DNA of 64,000 nt, from NCBI GenBank assembly GCA_001296005.1, contig LJHR01000026.1, forward strand, positions 144,211-208,210, in the 5' to 3' direction. The notes below the pieces were generated by a model that searched no databases, was not told the origin of the DNA, and was given only the letters and a program-made list of their open reading frames with translations. This DNA comes from an alpha proteobacterium AAP38. GTDB taxonomy: Bacteria > Pseudomonadota > Alphaproteobacteria > Azospirillales > Azospirillaceae. Both the position numbers and the translations under genes were made by a program. This document shows positions 35,397 through 42,599 of the stretch, in pieces. Each line of letters opens with the position of its first letter. The stretch's first letter is position 1.

Positions 35397-36443
35397 TTGA
35401 CCCAGAACAGCCCCTCGCCCGCCCTGCCCGCCGGCCATCCGCCCGTCAAGGCGCCCAAGATTGGCGTGCTGCTGATCAATCTGGGAACACCGGAAGCCAC
35501 CGATTATTGGTCGATGCGCCGGTATCTGTCGGAATTCCTGTCCGACCGGCGCGTGGTGGAGGTGCCGCAGGCCATCTGGCAGCCAATCCTGCAGGGTATC
35601 ATCCTGACCTTCCGGCCCCGGAAAAGCGGCCATGCCTATGCCGGCATCTGGAATCAGGAACGCAATGAAAGCCCGCTGAAGACCTTCACGCGCGCCCAGG
35701 CCGATGGGCTGCGTACCGCGCTGAAGGGCACGCATGATGACCGGATCATCGTGGAATGGGGCATGCGCTATGGCCACCCCTCCACCGCCAAGGGCATCAA
35801 CAACCTGATCGAACAGGGCTGCGAGCGTATTCTGCTGTTCCCGCTCTATCCGCAATATAGCGCCACGACGACGGCAACGGCCTGTGACCAGGCCTTCCGC
35901 CATTTGATGACGCTGCGCCGGCAGCCGGCCATACGCACGGTGCCCACCTATCACGATGATCCGGCCTATATCGAGGCGCTGGCCGCCGGCGTCTCCCGGC
36001 ATCTGGACAGCCTGTACTGGAAGCCGGAGCGTATCATTGCTTCCTTCCATGGCTTGCCGAAGATGTATTTGGAAAAGGGCGACCCCTATCACTGCTACTG
36101 CCTGAAGACTGCCCGCCTGCTGCGGGAGAAGCTGGGCATGGATGCGGGGATGCTGACACATGCCTTCCAGTCCCGCTTCGGGCGGACGGAATGGCTGCAG
36201 CCCTATCTGGAACCCATGGTCAAGGCCCTGCCGGAACAGGGTGTGAAGAAGCTGGCGATCCTGGCCCCCGCCTTTGTCAGCGACTGTGTGGAGACGCTGG
36301 AGGAAGTGAACCAGGGTATTCGGGAGACTTTCCTTACCGCTGGGGGGACTGACTTCACCTACATCCCCTGCCTGAATGATCACCCTGATCATATCGGCCT
36401 GCTGCGCGGGATTGTGGAGCGGGAGTTGGCGGGCTGGCTCTGA
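35397..36443 (+). CDS. hemH: Ferrochelatase
   Basis: A 348-residue protein with KIGVLLINLGTPEATD at the start, FPLYPQYSATT, ASFHGLPKMYLEKGDPY (catalytic His) and HAFQSRFGRTEWLQPYLE, FVSDCVETLEE with a conserved Glu. It inserts Fe2+ into protoporphyrin IX, the last step of heme synthesis. No ATG precedes the conserved part in frame; TTG 35397 gives normal length, and TTG 35337 is an alternative that would overlap the small gene upstream. One perfect iteron is inside the coding region (36332) and another is just after the stop (36448). Confidence 0.92.
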   Translation: MTQNSPSPALPAGHPPVKAPKIGVLLINLGTPEATDYWSMRRYLSEFLSDRRVVEVPQAIWQPILQGIILTFRPRKSGHAYAGIWNQERNESPLKTFTRAQADGLRTALKGTHDDRIIVEWGMRYGHPSTAKGINNLIEQGCERILLFPLYPQYSATTTATACDQAFRHLMTLRRQPAIRTVPTYHDDPAYIEALAAGVSRHLDSLYWKPERIIASFHGLPKMYLEKGDPYHCYCLKTARLLREKLGMDAGMLTHAFQSRFGRTEWLQPYLEPMVKALPEQGVKKLAILAPAFVSDCVETLEEVNQGIRETFLTAGGTDFTYIPCLNDHPDHIGLLRGIVERELAGWL

Positions 36444-36492
36444 CCATCCTTACCGCCTGGGGGCATAGAATTCTCTAACCTTCGATTGACCA

Positions 36493-36516
36493 CAGACTAT
36501 GGTTAACCATAGTCTG
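36493..36516. promoter_or_regulatory. Perfect 24-base palindrome upstream of solute-binding protein gene
   Basis: The arms are CAGACTATGGTT and its exact complement with no spacer, ending 32 bases before the GTG start at 36549. It could be an operator for a dimeric regulator, or a hemH terminator, but there is no T-run and no loop, which favours an operator. Confidence 0.55.
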
Positions 36517-36548
36517 ATCAGGGTGATGATGGTCTTCGGGGGCATCAG

Positions 36549-37298
36549 GTGCGGCGTTTGGCGATGGTCCTGCTGGTCTTGTCGCTGTCTCCCGTGCCGG
36601 CATTGGCCGAGACAGCACCGTTAAGGCTGGTTACCGGCACCGACTATGCCCCCTATGTGGATGACAGGCTGCCCGATGGCGGCCCTGTCACGGCGCTGGT
36701 ACGGCAGGCCTTCGCCAAATCCGGCCAGGACGTGACCTTGGCCGTAGAGCCCTGGCGTCGGGGCTATGAAGGCCTGTTGGCCCAACGGTTCGATGGGACC
36801 TTCCCCTATATCCGTACCGAACAGCGTATGCGGGAAGTGCTGTTCTCCGACCCGATCACAACAGTGCGCCAGCATCTGATCGTGGCCCTGGGCAAGGAAC
36901 GGGCCGCCATGGCCAGCGGCTGGATGAAAGGCAAGCGGGTTTGCGCGGCCGTCGGCTATGGCCTGCCGCCCTGGATGGATTTCCTGATCCGGCAGGGCGA
37001 TGTACAGCGGGTGACACCGACCCAGCAGCGCAGTTGCCTGTCCATGATCGTGGGTGGACGGGCCGACTTCATGGTGGAGGATGAACGCATCGCCATCGCC
37101 CGCCGTGCAGAACAGACTGAGCGGGAAAAGCTGGCCACCGTACCCGGCCCCGCCGCCAGCGAGGCTACCCTGCATCTGATCGTGGCCCGCCACCACCCGA
37201 ATGCCCAACAGATTCTCGATACGTTCAACCAAGGGCTGGCACAGCTGCGGGCGGAGGGGGCGATACCCGATCTGCTGGCATCGAAGCCACCCTCCTGA
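36549..37298 (+). CDS. Periplasmic solute-binding protein, family 3 type
   Basis: A 249-residue protein with a cleavable signal peptide (MRRLAMVLLVLSLSPVPALA, cut before ETAPLRL). The binding-protein fold follows, with RLVTGTDYAPYVDDRLPDGGPVTALVRQAF, WRRGYEGLLAQRFDGTFPYIRTEQR and a VGGRADFMVEDERIAIARRA segment. Family 3 members bind amino acids or similar. No ABC permease or ATPase lies nearby, so it may serve signalling or a remote transporter. Start is GTG (GTGCGGCGTTTG) after GGGGGCATCAG. A 24-base palindrome lies just upstream. Confidence 0.82.
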   Translation: MRRLAMVLLVLSLSPVPALAETAPLRLVTGTDYAPYVDDRLPDGGPVTALVRQAFAKSGQDVTLAVEPWRRGYEGLLAQRFDGTFPYIRTEQRMREVLFSDPITTVRQHLIVALGKERAAMASGWMKGKRVCAAVGYGLPPWMDFLIRQGDVQRVTPTQQRSCLSMIVGGRADFMVEDERIAIARRAEQTEREKLATVPGPAASEATLHLIVARHHPNAQQILDTFNQGLAQLRAEGAIPDLLASKPPS

Positions 37299-37359
37299 TC
37301 CCATTGCCCTGCCCCGCCGCCCGTCCTAATCTGGTGACCAAACCATTTTGGATCATGCC

Positions 37360-37554
37360 ATGGACACGATCATCGGCCCCGACGGCGGCATTACACTGAC
37401 ACCGGAGATGCTGGACCATCTGGGCCTGAAGCCCGGTGACCGTCTGACTCTGCTGTTAACCGCGGATCACCGCGTCGAACTGGCAGCACCGGCCAGGGCG
37501 CCGGGGGAGAAACTGCTGAAAAGCATGTTGGGCCGAACGGGCAAAGGCTCATAA
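37360..37554 (+). CDS. AbrB/SpoVT-type small DNA-binding protein
   Basis: A 64-residue protein: GPDGGITLTPEMLDHLGLKPGDRLTLLLTADHRVELAAPAR is the swapped-hairpin AbrB pattern (G--G-I-L-P----LGL-PGD-L). The tail GEKLLKSMLGRTGKGS is basic. Such proteins are antitoxins or transition-state regulators. No toxin gene with PIN-domain pattern is adjacent, so it may be a lone regulator. ATG at 37360 is preferred over a TTG four codons earlier. A bidirectional terminator follows at once. Confidence 0.7.
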   Translation: MDTIIGPDGGITLTPEMLDHLGLKPGDRLTLLLTADHRVELAAPARAPGEKLLKSMLGRTGKGS

Positions 37555-37560
37555 AAAAAG

Positions 37561-37590
37561 AAAGCCCATGTGTTGGCGACCATGGGCTTT
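37561..37590. terminator. Bidirectional terminator
   Basis: AAAGCCCATG pairs with CATGGGCTTT (10 bases, 10-base loop), A-run before and T's after. Ends the AbrB-type gene on + and the ybaN-like gene on -. Confidence 0.85.
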
Positions 37591-37626
37591 TAAAGTTTCC
37601 CTTGGGAAGCCACAGGCGGCTTCCAT

Positions 37627-38037
37627 CTAGTTCCTTACCGTTTGGGGGCGTGGTTCGGGCCGTGACACGACATAGAGGGCGGCCAGGGCCAGCAATCCGA
37701 TCGCACCGCCGGCCAGCCAGGACTGCCCCTCGGCGGCTATGTACAGGATGCCCGCCCCCACACTCATCCCGGCCAGCGCCACCAGTTTGCCGCGCCGTGT
37801 CACCTGCCCCCGCTCCAGGAACAGCCGTAAAGGCGTACCAAAGCGCGGATGCAGCAACAGCCGATCCACACGCGGATCACCCAACCTGATCAGGCACCAT
37901 GCCGACAGCAGCAGAAATACCGTCGTCGGCATGACCGGCAGAACCATGCCGACCATGCCCAGCAGCAGGAACAGGCTGGCACCAAGCCGGTAAAGACCAC
38001 GGGCGATGGGCCGAAGCACAGGGGAGGGTCGTTTCAT
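37627..38037 (-). CDS. DUF454 (YbaN-like) inner membrane protein
   Basis: A 136-residue protein with hydrophobic segments near residues 17-50 (LFLLLGMVGMVLPVMPTTVFLLLSAWCL) and 85-122. The conserved LGMVGMVLPVMPTTVFLLL block defines DUF454 (YbaN). Function unknown; members are linked to heme or iron regulation in several proteobacteria. RBS AGGAGAAG before ATG 38037. A 20-base palindrome with TGCGACGTCGCA at its centre lies 20 bases upstream. The last codons contain a perfect iteron (37633). Confidence 0.82.
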   Translation of the reverse strand: MKRPSPVLRPIARGLYRLGASLFLLLGMVGMVLPVMPTTVFLLLSAWCLIRLGDPRVDRLLLHPRFGTPLRLFLERGQVTRRGKLVALAGMSVGAGILYIAAEGQSWLAGGAIGLLALAALYVVSRPEPRPQTVRN

Positions 38038-38056
38038 AATCTCTTCTCCTGACCTG

Positions 38057-38076
38057 TGATTGCGACGTCGCAATCA
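38057..38076. repeat. Candidate parS/operator palindrome 1
   Basis: TGATTGCGACGTCGCAATCA is a perfect 20-base palindrome. The core TGCGACGTCGCA recurs at 41218, 47792 and 14603. It lies between the ybaN-like gene and oxyR. Either a ParB centromere site or a regulator operator. Confidence 0.5.
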
Positions 38077-38139
38077 GGCCAAACGACAAGCATCCTGCAC
38101 GGTAGTCCCGTCATTTCAACTGGTACAATTGATTGTTCG

Positions 38140-38150
38140 AATGATAATGA
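38140..38150. promoter_or_regulatory. Fur-box-like sequence upstream of oxyR
   Basis: AATGATAATGA contains the GATAATGA hexamer pair of Fur boxes, 36 bases before the oxyR ATG. A second is at 41242. Short, so only suggestive. Confidence 0.3.
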
Positions 38151-38185
38151 TCGGTAAAACCTATCATGAGTTCTGGGGTTAAAGG

Positions 38186-39079
38186 ATGAATCTACGGGAC
38201 CTGCGCTATGTCATCGCCGTGGCCGACCATCGCCATTTCGGGCGGGCGGCAGAGGCCTGCCATGTCAGCCAGCCCACCCTTTCCGGCCAGTTGCGAAAAC
38301 TGGAGGAAATGCTGGGCATGACCCTGTTCGAGCGCACCAACAAGTCCGTCGTCCCGACACAGGCGGCGGAACAGATCCTGCCGCTGGCCCGCGCCGCTGT
38401 GGAGAATGCCGACGCCATTGCCGCCTTGGCCCAGGGCTGGCGCGATCCGCTGGCCGGTTCCTTACGTCTTGGGGTCATCCCGACCCTTGGACCCTATCTG
38501 ATGCCACGTGTGCTGGGCCCGCTGAAACAGCACTATCCAAATCTGGATCTGGTGCTGTGGGAAGATGTTACCGACAATCTTTTATCGCGTCTGCGACGTC
38601 ATGAACTGGATGCCGCCCTTCTGGCGACCGATGTGATGGAAGATGGGATTGTGGACATCCCGCTGTTCGACGAGCCGTTCCTGCTGGTTATGCCGGAAGC
38701 CCATCCGCTGTCCGCCATGGAGCAGATCGACGCGGCGCGGTTGGAAACGGTGGAGATGCTGGTGCTGGCCGATGGCCATTGCCTACGTGATCAGGCGCTG
38801 GCGGCCTGTAAGCAGCCGGGCGGCGGACGCGCCGACCTTCGCGCGACAAGCCTGGAAATGCTGCTGAACATGGTGGCCGCCGGCTATGGCTGCACCCTGG
38901 CGCCCGCCGTGACGGTGGCGGGGCGCGCGTCCCCCGTGTCTGGCACGGTGACGCGGCCCCTGGCCCCCGGAACGGCGGGCCGCACGGTTCGTCTGGCCTT
39001 CCGCGAGACCTTTCCCCGCCGCACAGCCGTGGAGGCTGTAGCCGCGGCGATCCGAACCTTACATCCTGGGGGAACTTAA
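38186..39079 (+). CDS. oxyR: LysR-family peroxide regulator OxyR
   Basis: A 297-residue LysR regulator. The N-terminal HTH MNLRDLRYVIAVADHRHFGRAAEACHVSQPTLSGQLRKLEE is the OxyR form. The redox pair is visible in DGHCLRDQALAAC, two Cys with the nine-residue spacing of E. coli C199/C208. Peroxide forms the disulfide and activates antioxidant genes. It is divergent from ybaN-like gene across 148 bases holding a palindrome and Fur-like box. Its last codons contain a perfect iteron (39057) and the interior a near-match (38460). It overlaps the convergent SCO gene by four bases. Confidence 0.92.
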   Translation: MNLRDLRYVIAVADHRHFGRAAEACHVSQPTLSGQLRKLEEMLGMTLFERTNKSVVPTQAAEQILPLARAAVENADAIAALAQGWRDPLAGSLRLGVIPTLGPYLMPRVLGPLKQHYPNLDLVLWEDVTDNLLSRLRRHELDAALLATDVMEDGIVDIPLFDEPFLLVMPEAHPLSAMEQIDAARLETVEMLVLADGHCLRDQALAACKQPGGGRADLRATSLEMLLNMVAAGYGCTLAPAVTVAGRASPVSGTVTRPLAPGTAGRTVRLAFRETFPRRTAVEAVAAAIRTLHPGGT

Positions 39080-39690
39080 CCCGCGCGGACCTTACGGAAC
39101 CATTCCAGCATTTCTGCCGGCTCCACCCCATGGCCGAAAACGCGGACGAAGGTCCCGTTGCGGTCCATGAGATAGATGAAGGCGGAATGGTCCATCAGAT
39201 AGTCAGACGTTCCCGCCTCTTCCGCAGATACTTTCTTATAGTAGGCGCGGTAAGCCCTGGCGGCAGCGTCGATCTGTTCCGGGGTACCGGTCAGGCCCCG
39301 GATCTGCGGATGGAACAGGGGGACATACCCCGCCAGCTGCTGCGCGGTATCACGCTCCGGGTCGATGGTGATGAACAGGGCCTGGGCATCGGCGCGTTCT
39401 TCGTCCGTCATCTGATCCAGCGCCTGCCCGATCAGCTGCAGGTCGGTGGGGCAGATATCGGGACAGAAGCTGTAGCCGAAATAGACCAGCGAGATTTTGC
39501 CCTTGAGAATGTCCTGGGTGACCGGCTGCCCCGTATGGTCGGTTAAGGAGAAGGGGCCGCCGATGGCGGCGCGCCCCTGTCCTTGTTCCGACTTCTGCGG
39601 TGACAATCGGTCAGCGACCAGAACGACGGTGCCTAGCAGTGCGGCAGTCGCCAACACGGCCAGGCCGGTCCAGAATGTCCGGCGCTTCAC
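39076..39690 (-). CDS. SCO1/SenC copper chaperone family protein
   Basis: A 204-residue membrane-anchored thioredoxin-fold protein. The N-terminal anchor (FWTGLAVLATAALLGTVVLVA, residues 6-26) is followed by the copper site YSFCPDICPTDL with CxxxC and the distal His in MDHSAFIYL. SCO proteins deliver Cu to the CuA site of cytochrome oxidase or act in redox defence. It lies 11 bases downstream of a PCuAC gene, forming a copper-delivery operon. Convergent with oxyR. Confidence 0.92.
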   Translation of the reverse strand: MKRRTFWTGLAVLATAALLGTVVLVADRLSPQKSEQGQGRAAIGGPFSLTDHTGQPVTQDILKGKISLVYFGYSFCPDICPTDLQLIGQALDQMTDEERADAQALFITIDPERDTAQQLAGYVPLFHPQIRGLTGTPEQIDAAARAYRAYYKKVSAEEAGTSDYLMDHSAFIYLMDRNGTFVRVFGHGVEPAEMLEWFRKVRAG

Positions 39691-39701
39691 GACGCGGACA
39701 A

Positions 39702-40196
39702 TCAGTGCTGATGGCCGGAATGCTCGCCATGACCGCCATGGTCATGCTCGGCCATCGGCGCCTTGGCACCCGGCCCCTGTACCGGCACATTGACGGTCAA
39801 GGCTCCCGCCTTTTCAAAGTTAAGGGTCAGGGGGAAGCTTTCACCCTGCTTCAACGGGGCCTTCAGGCCCATCAGCATGATATGCAGGCCACCGGGCTTC
39901 AACTCGGTCGGCGTGCCCGCCGTGACCGGAATGCCGCCCTCGACCGGACGCATCTTGGCGATGCCGTCCTGCATCAGGTGGGTATGCAGTTCCACCTTGT
40001 CCGCCACCGGGCTGCTGCCGCCCAGCAGCTTGTCGCTGCCGGCATCAATGTTGAGCGTCAGGAAGGCGGCGCCGGCCTTTGCCGTGGGGGCAGAGGCGCG
40101 GGAGAAGGGGCTGGTGACACTGATCTCCGCCTGGGCGGCACCGGCAAGCAGCAGGACAGCGGCGGAAAGAAACAGGCGTTGGGCGAACGTGCGCAT
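39702..40196 (-). CDS. Periplasmic copper chaperone PCuAC
   Basis: A 164-residue secreted protein (signal MRTFAQRLFLSAAVLLLAGAAQA). The Cu(I) site motif is present: ELHTHLMQDGIAKMRP and a later GGLHIMLMGL, the H-x(10)-M and H-x-M of the PCuAC family. The C-terminus EHDHGGHGEHSGHQH is a His-rich extension that can bind Cu(II). It passes copper to SCO or CuA. ATG 40196 begins the signal peptide; an ATG nine codons earlier is unlikely. Confidence 0.9.
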   Translation of the reverse strand: MRTFAQRLFLSAAVLLLAGAAQAEISVTSPFSRASAPTAKAGAAFLTLNIDAGSDKLLGGSSPVADKVELHTHLMQDGIAKMRPVEGGIPVTAGTPTELKPGGLHIMLMGLKAPLKQGESFPLTLNFEKAGALTVNVPVQGPGAKAPMAEHDHGGHGEHSGHQH

Positions 40197-40247
40197 GGTG
40201 GAATTCCGTCTGTGAAACATCATGAAACAGGGTTGGGGCAGGTGAGG

Positions 40248-40631
40248 TCAATCCTCCGGCGGTCCCCGCGCACCCAATCCATGCGCCCAGACAGTGACGT
40301 GCCGGATCATTCCCGGCAGCAGAAGCATCGGCGCCCGATCCCAACGCCGGGGCAGCGGAATACCGGCTTGTTCAACCGGCCCCAGTGGCGCCGGCAACAG
40401 GCCGAAGGGGCAGGCCAGCCCATGATCAACCGTCTGGGTGCCGGTTCCATCCGGCGTCACCTGCACCACACGGCACAATGTCAGCGTCAACGCACCCCGC
40501 GCCAGTGCAGCCGTATCCGGCATATAGCCGCGCGGCAGCAGGGCGACGAGCATCAACACCGGCAACAGCATCCACGCTGTCCAGCCCCGCCAACCACCCT
40601 GCCGCATGATCATGGCGCCTGTCATATCCAT
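40248..40631 (-). CDS. DUF2946-like protein
   Basis: A ~127-residue protein with an N-terminal hydrophobic segment, TAWMLLPVLMLVALLPRGYMPD, followed by LTLTLCRVVQVT and LACPFGLL. The LP-GYMPD plus L-LC and CPF pattern is typical of DUF2946, a family linked to copper genes. Function unknown. Several ATGs are close together (40631, 40625, 40613); the first is given. It lies upstream of the PCuAC-SCO pair on the same strand, consistent with a copper operon. Confidence 0.65.
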   Translation of the reverse strand: MDMTGAMIMRQGGWRGWTAWMLLPVLMLVALLPRGYMPDTAALARGALTLTLCRVVQVTPDGTGTQTVDHGLACPFGLLPAPLGPVEQAGIPLPRRWDRAPMLLLPGMIRHVTVWAHGLGARGPPED

Positions 40632-40689
40632 GCGATGCCATGCGGGCGGGGCGCTGTCCAATGTTCTGTTGTCGCAAGCCCGCCCAGGC

Positions 40690-41196
40690 TTAATGCAGAC
40701 GGCTGCCCACCGGCGCCCGCTCCAGCACTGGCACCCGATCGGATGACAGGTCATAACCGGCATCCAGCATCAGCCGTGAATACCCCTCCAGCACGGCACC
40801 CGCCGTCTGCGCTGCCTCCGGTGGCAACCATGCCGTCATCATATGTTCCAAACCGACCCCATCCCCGCCCTGGGCACTGATCATCGCATTCAGTAATTCC
40901 GCCTCGTCATCGGTCAGCCGGGTGCAAGCGGGGCAGCCCAGGGCCGGCGGATGCCGGGCCGCGATCAGGAATATCCGCATCAGGCGGTCGATATTGGCAG
41001 GGGCCAGAGGAACCCCCGCCGATGCATAGACATCCCGCAGCAGCAGGGAAGGGCACCGCCCCTGTCCCGTGCATGCCGCCCAGTAGCGCAGCCCCCACAA
41101 GGCCAGCCGCGCCGACGGGTACAGCGCCACAAAGGGCATGTTGCCGGCGATGGCGGGGCGATGGGGGCGGGCATGGCCGCGACGGTCGATCTGCAT
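40690..41196 (-). CDS. Conserved hypothetical protein with CxxC
   Basis: A 168-residue soluble protein starting MQIDRRGHARPHRPAIAGN with AAGGAAC before the ATG. It holds FVALYPSARLALWGLRYWAACTGQGRCPSLLLRDVYASAGVPLAPANIDRLMRIF and LGCPACTRLTDDEAELLNAM. The pattern is helical with a CPAC pair that could bind metal or form a disulfide. I do not recognise the family. A Fur-like box and a TGCGACGTCGCA palindrome lie in the region before its start, suggesting metal control. It is followed by the DUF2946-like, PCuAC and SCO genes. Confidence 0.65.
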   Translation of the reverse strand: MQIDRRGHARPHRPAIAGNMPFVALYPSARLALWGLRYWAACTGQGRCPSLLLRDVYASAGVPLAPANIDRLMRIFLIAARHPPALGCPACTRLTDDEAELLNAMISAQGGDGVGLEHMMTAWLPPEAAQTAGAVLEGYSRLMLDAGYDLSSDRVPVLERAPVGSRLH

Positions 41197-41217
41197 GTTC
41201 CTTGATCCTTGTGGAGA

Positions 41218-41229
41218 TGCGACGTCGCA
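41218..41229. repeat. Candidate parS/operator palindrome 2
   Basis: TGCGACGTCGCA, 22 bases upstream of the 41196 start. Second copy of the palindrome described at 38057. Confidence 0.45.
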
Positions 41230-41241
41230 ACAATAGAGATA

Positions 41242-41258
41242 TTGATAATCATTCTCAA
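41242..41258. promoter_or_regulatory. Fur-box-like sequence
   Basis: TTGATAATCATTCTCAA closely fits the Fur consensus half GATAATCATTATC (12 of 13). It sits in the intergenic region before the 41196 and 41324 genes. Confidence 0.45.
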
Positions 41259-41323
41259 TAACTCAATGCTTGTTGCCACCTCACGCCTGACGGGCCATTG
41301 TGAAGGGACGAAAGGTTTCATCC

Positions 41324-41899
41324 ATGGGCATGCTGATCTTTTCCCGTCTGGCCGCGCCCTTTGGCATGTGGGAAACCCACGCGGGTGAGCCTTTGCAGGA
41401 CACGCCGGACATGATGGTGGAACTGCGTGACCAATGGCGCGAATGCGCCGCCGGCCCCGCAATACCACGCGCCCTGGACTTCACTCCGGTTGCCCTGCGC
41501 AGCATCGCCAACAACCTGGCCCTGGTCGATCTGCGCCTGGGCGTGGAACAGGCGCGGTATCTGTGGGCGGGGCAGGGGCTGGTGAAACTGTTCGGCCCTC
41601 CCCTGACCGGCAAGCTGCTGTCACAATGCTATAGCGGCAAGACATTAGCCGAAGTGCGCGATGCCTACCGACGCATGCTGGAGCTGGGCGGCCCCGTTTT
41701 CTCCGACCGCTGTTTCCGCGTCTTCACGGAGAAGCTGGGCTATCATCGCCTGATGCTTCCTTTGCTTGACGATACGGGCGAAGTGGGATTCGCGATGCTG
41801 ATGATTCTGCCCAAGGGGGGCCTCCGTTCAGCAAGCGATTGGCGCTGCCTGGAAATGGAGTTGGACCTTGTCGAGGCCCTGCGCAGCACGGAACGCTGA
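41324..41899 (+). CDS. PAS-domain protein (PAS_5 type)
   Basis: A 191-residue protein. The fold pattern of PAS_5 is seen in MVELRDQWRECAAGPAIPRALDFTPVALRSIANNLALVDLR and LWAGQGLVKLFGPPLTGKLLSQ, followed by a mixed C-terminal half. No kinase or output domain. Such stand-alone PAS proteins are common in alphaproteobacteria with unknown ligands. The ATG at 41324 has AAAGG 9 bases upstream; a GTG at 41300 is an alternative. The gene ends 7 bases before the first iteron. Confidence 0.72.
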   Translation: MGMLIFSRLAAPFGMWETHAGEPLQDTPDMMVELRDQWRECAAGPAIPRALDFTPVALRSIANNLALVDLRLGVEQARYLWAGQGLVKLFGPPLTGKLLSQCYSGKTLAEVRDAYRRMLELGGPVFSDRCFRVFTEKLGYHRLMLPLLDDTGEVGFAMLMILPKGGLRSASDWRCLEMELDLVEALRSTER

Positions 41900-41905
41900 G
41901 CCTTT

Positions 41906-42510
41906 CCTTACCGTCTGGGGGAGGGGGCCGCATCTCTGGGACTCGGCGCATCCTTACTCCCTGGGGGATGAGAGATACGCCCCAAATCCTTACGGGCCGG
42001 GGGATGGCTTCCTTACCGTTCGGGGGCCTGAAACCCTTTGTCTGCCTTACCAGCTTCCGAGTCCTCGGGACCATAGAGCAGAAGCAGAATCCCGAGTCTC
42101 CTTACTGCATGGGGGAGGCTCCTCCTTACGCCGTGGGGGCGTGCCAAGCCGGCGATGACACCCCCCCGAACAGTAAGGATTCCCCCAAGGCGTAAGGAGT
42201 GAGCCGGCACATCACGTTCGGAGTCGCCAATCCCCCAAACAGTAAGGATAAGGCCTTACGAGTCGGAAATGATCGAACGCACCGGCAGTTCAGGTTAGTG
42301 CACACCCATCCCACTAAATCTCTCAATCAAACCCAAAATCCTGTCCTGTTTAGTGTTCCAAGATTCTAGTAAAGATTCTAGGAAGCGGAGAGGCGCGGAA
42401 TTGCTGGGGTTTTTGGGCATCATCCTTACAGGGCGGGGGTGCCTTCCCCCACTTCTCGGGGGCATTTCACCCACGCCCCAGGGCGTAAGTGTTTCCCCCA
42501 TCCGGTAAGG
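41906..42510. repeat. Iteron array, at least eleven 16-base copies
   Basis: The motif CCTTAC-N5-GGGGG occurs on + at 41906, 41952, 41988, 42011, 42100, 42124 and 42424 and on - at 42163, 42182, 42232 and 42495. Degenerate copies are at 42045, 42254 and 42475. Spacing is irregular and the orientation switches in the middle, which is typical of replication-initiator binding sites around an origin rather than CRISPR. Six + copies precede three - copies, then an AT-richer gap, then flanking copies. Confidence 0.9.
42360..42381. repeat. Direct repeat in AT-richer origin segment
   Basis: AAGATTCTAG occurs at 42360 and 42372, spaced 12 bases. Each copy contains GATTC, a GANTC site methylated by CcrM in alphaproteobacteria, which could tie origin melting to the cell cycle. 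Confidence 0.5.
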
Positions 42511-42522
42511 CATGGAAATCCC

Positions 42523-42531
42523 TGTGGAAAA
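42523..42531 (-). promoter_or_regulatory. DnaA box
   Basis: TTTTCCACA on the minus strand fits the DnaA consensus TTWTNCACA. It is 70 bases upstream of rep. Confidence 0.55.
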
Positions 42532-42536
42532 CACCT

Positions 42537-42563
42537 TTCCTTACTTGCACCGGCTGTAAGGAA
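42537..42563. promoter_or_regulatory. Inverted half-iterons, likely rep operator
   Basis: TTCCTTAC and GTAAGGAA face each other across 11 bases, 36 bases before the rep ATG. The halves are the CCTTAC part of the iteron. In iteron plasmids Rep dimers bind such a repeat to repress rep; monomers bind iterons. Confidence 0.7.
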
Positions 42564-42599
42564 GGGACTAACTTCCGTCCCAAGAGAGGGGACCCCGCC

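Larger units (their letters stand above)
41906..42599. other. Replication origin region (oriV) of the replicon
   Basis: The segment between the PAS gene and rep holds the iterons, an AT-richer stretch at about 42290-42420 (candidate melting region), a DnaA box and an inverted repeat just before rep. No coding gene is seen. All parts of an iteron-type origin are present in one place, which supports initiation here. Confidence 0.85.

Noticed and set aside
42045..42259. Additional iterons at 42045 and 42254
   Set aside because: Only the CCTTAC part is present and the G-run is missing; counted as degenerate.
41906..42510. Repeats as a CRISPR array
   Set aside because: Copies are only 16 bases with variable middle, irregular spacing and both orientations; no cas genes. 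They fit iterons.
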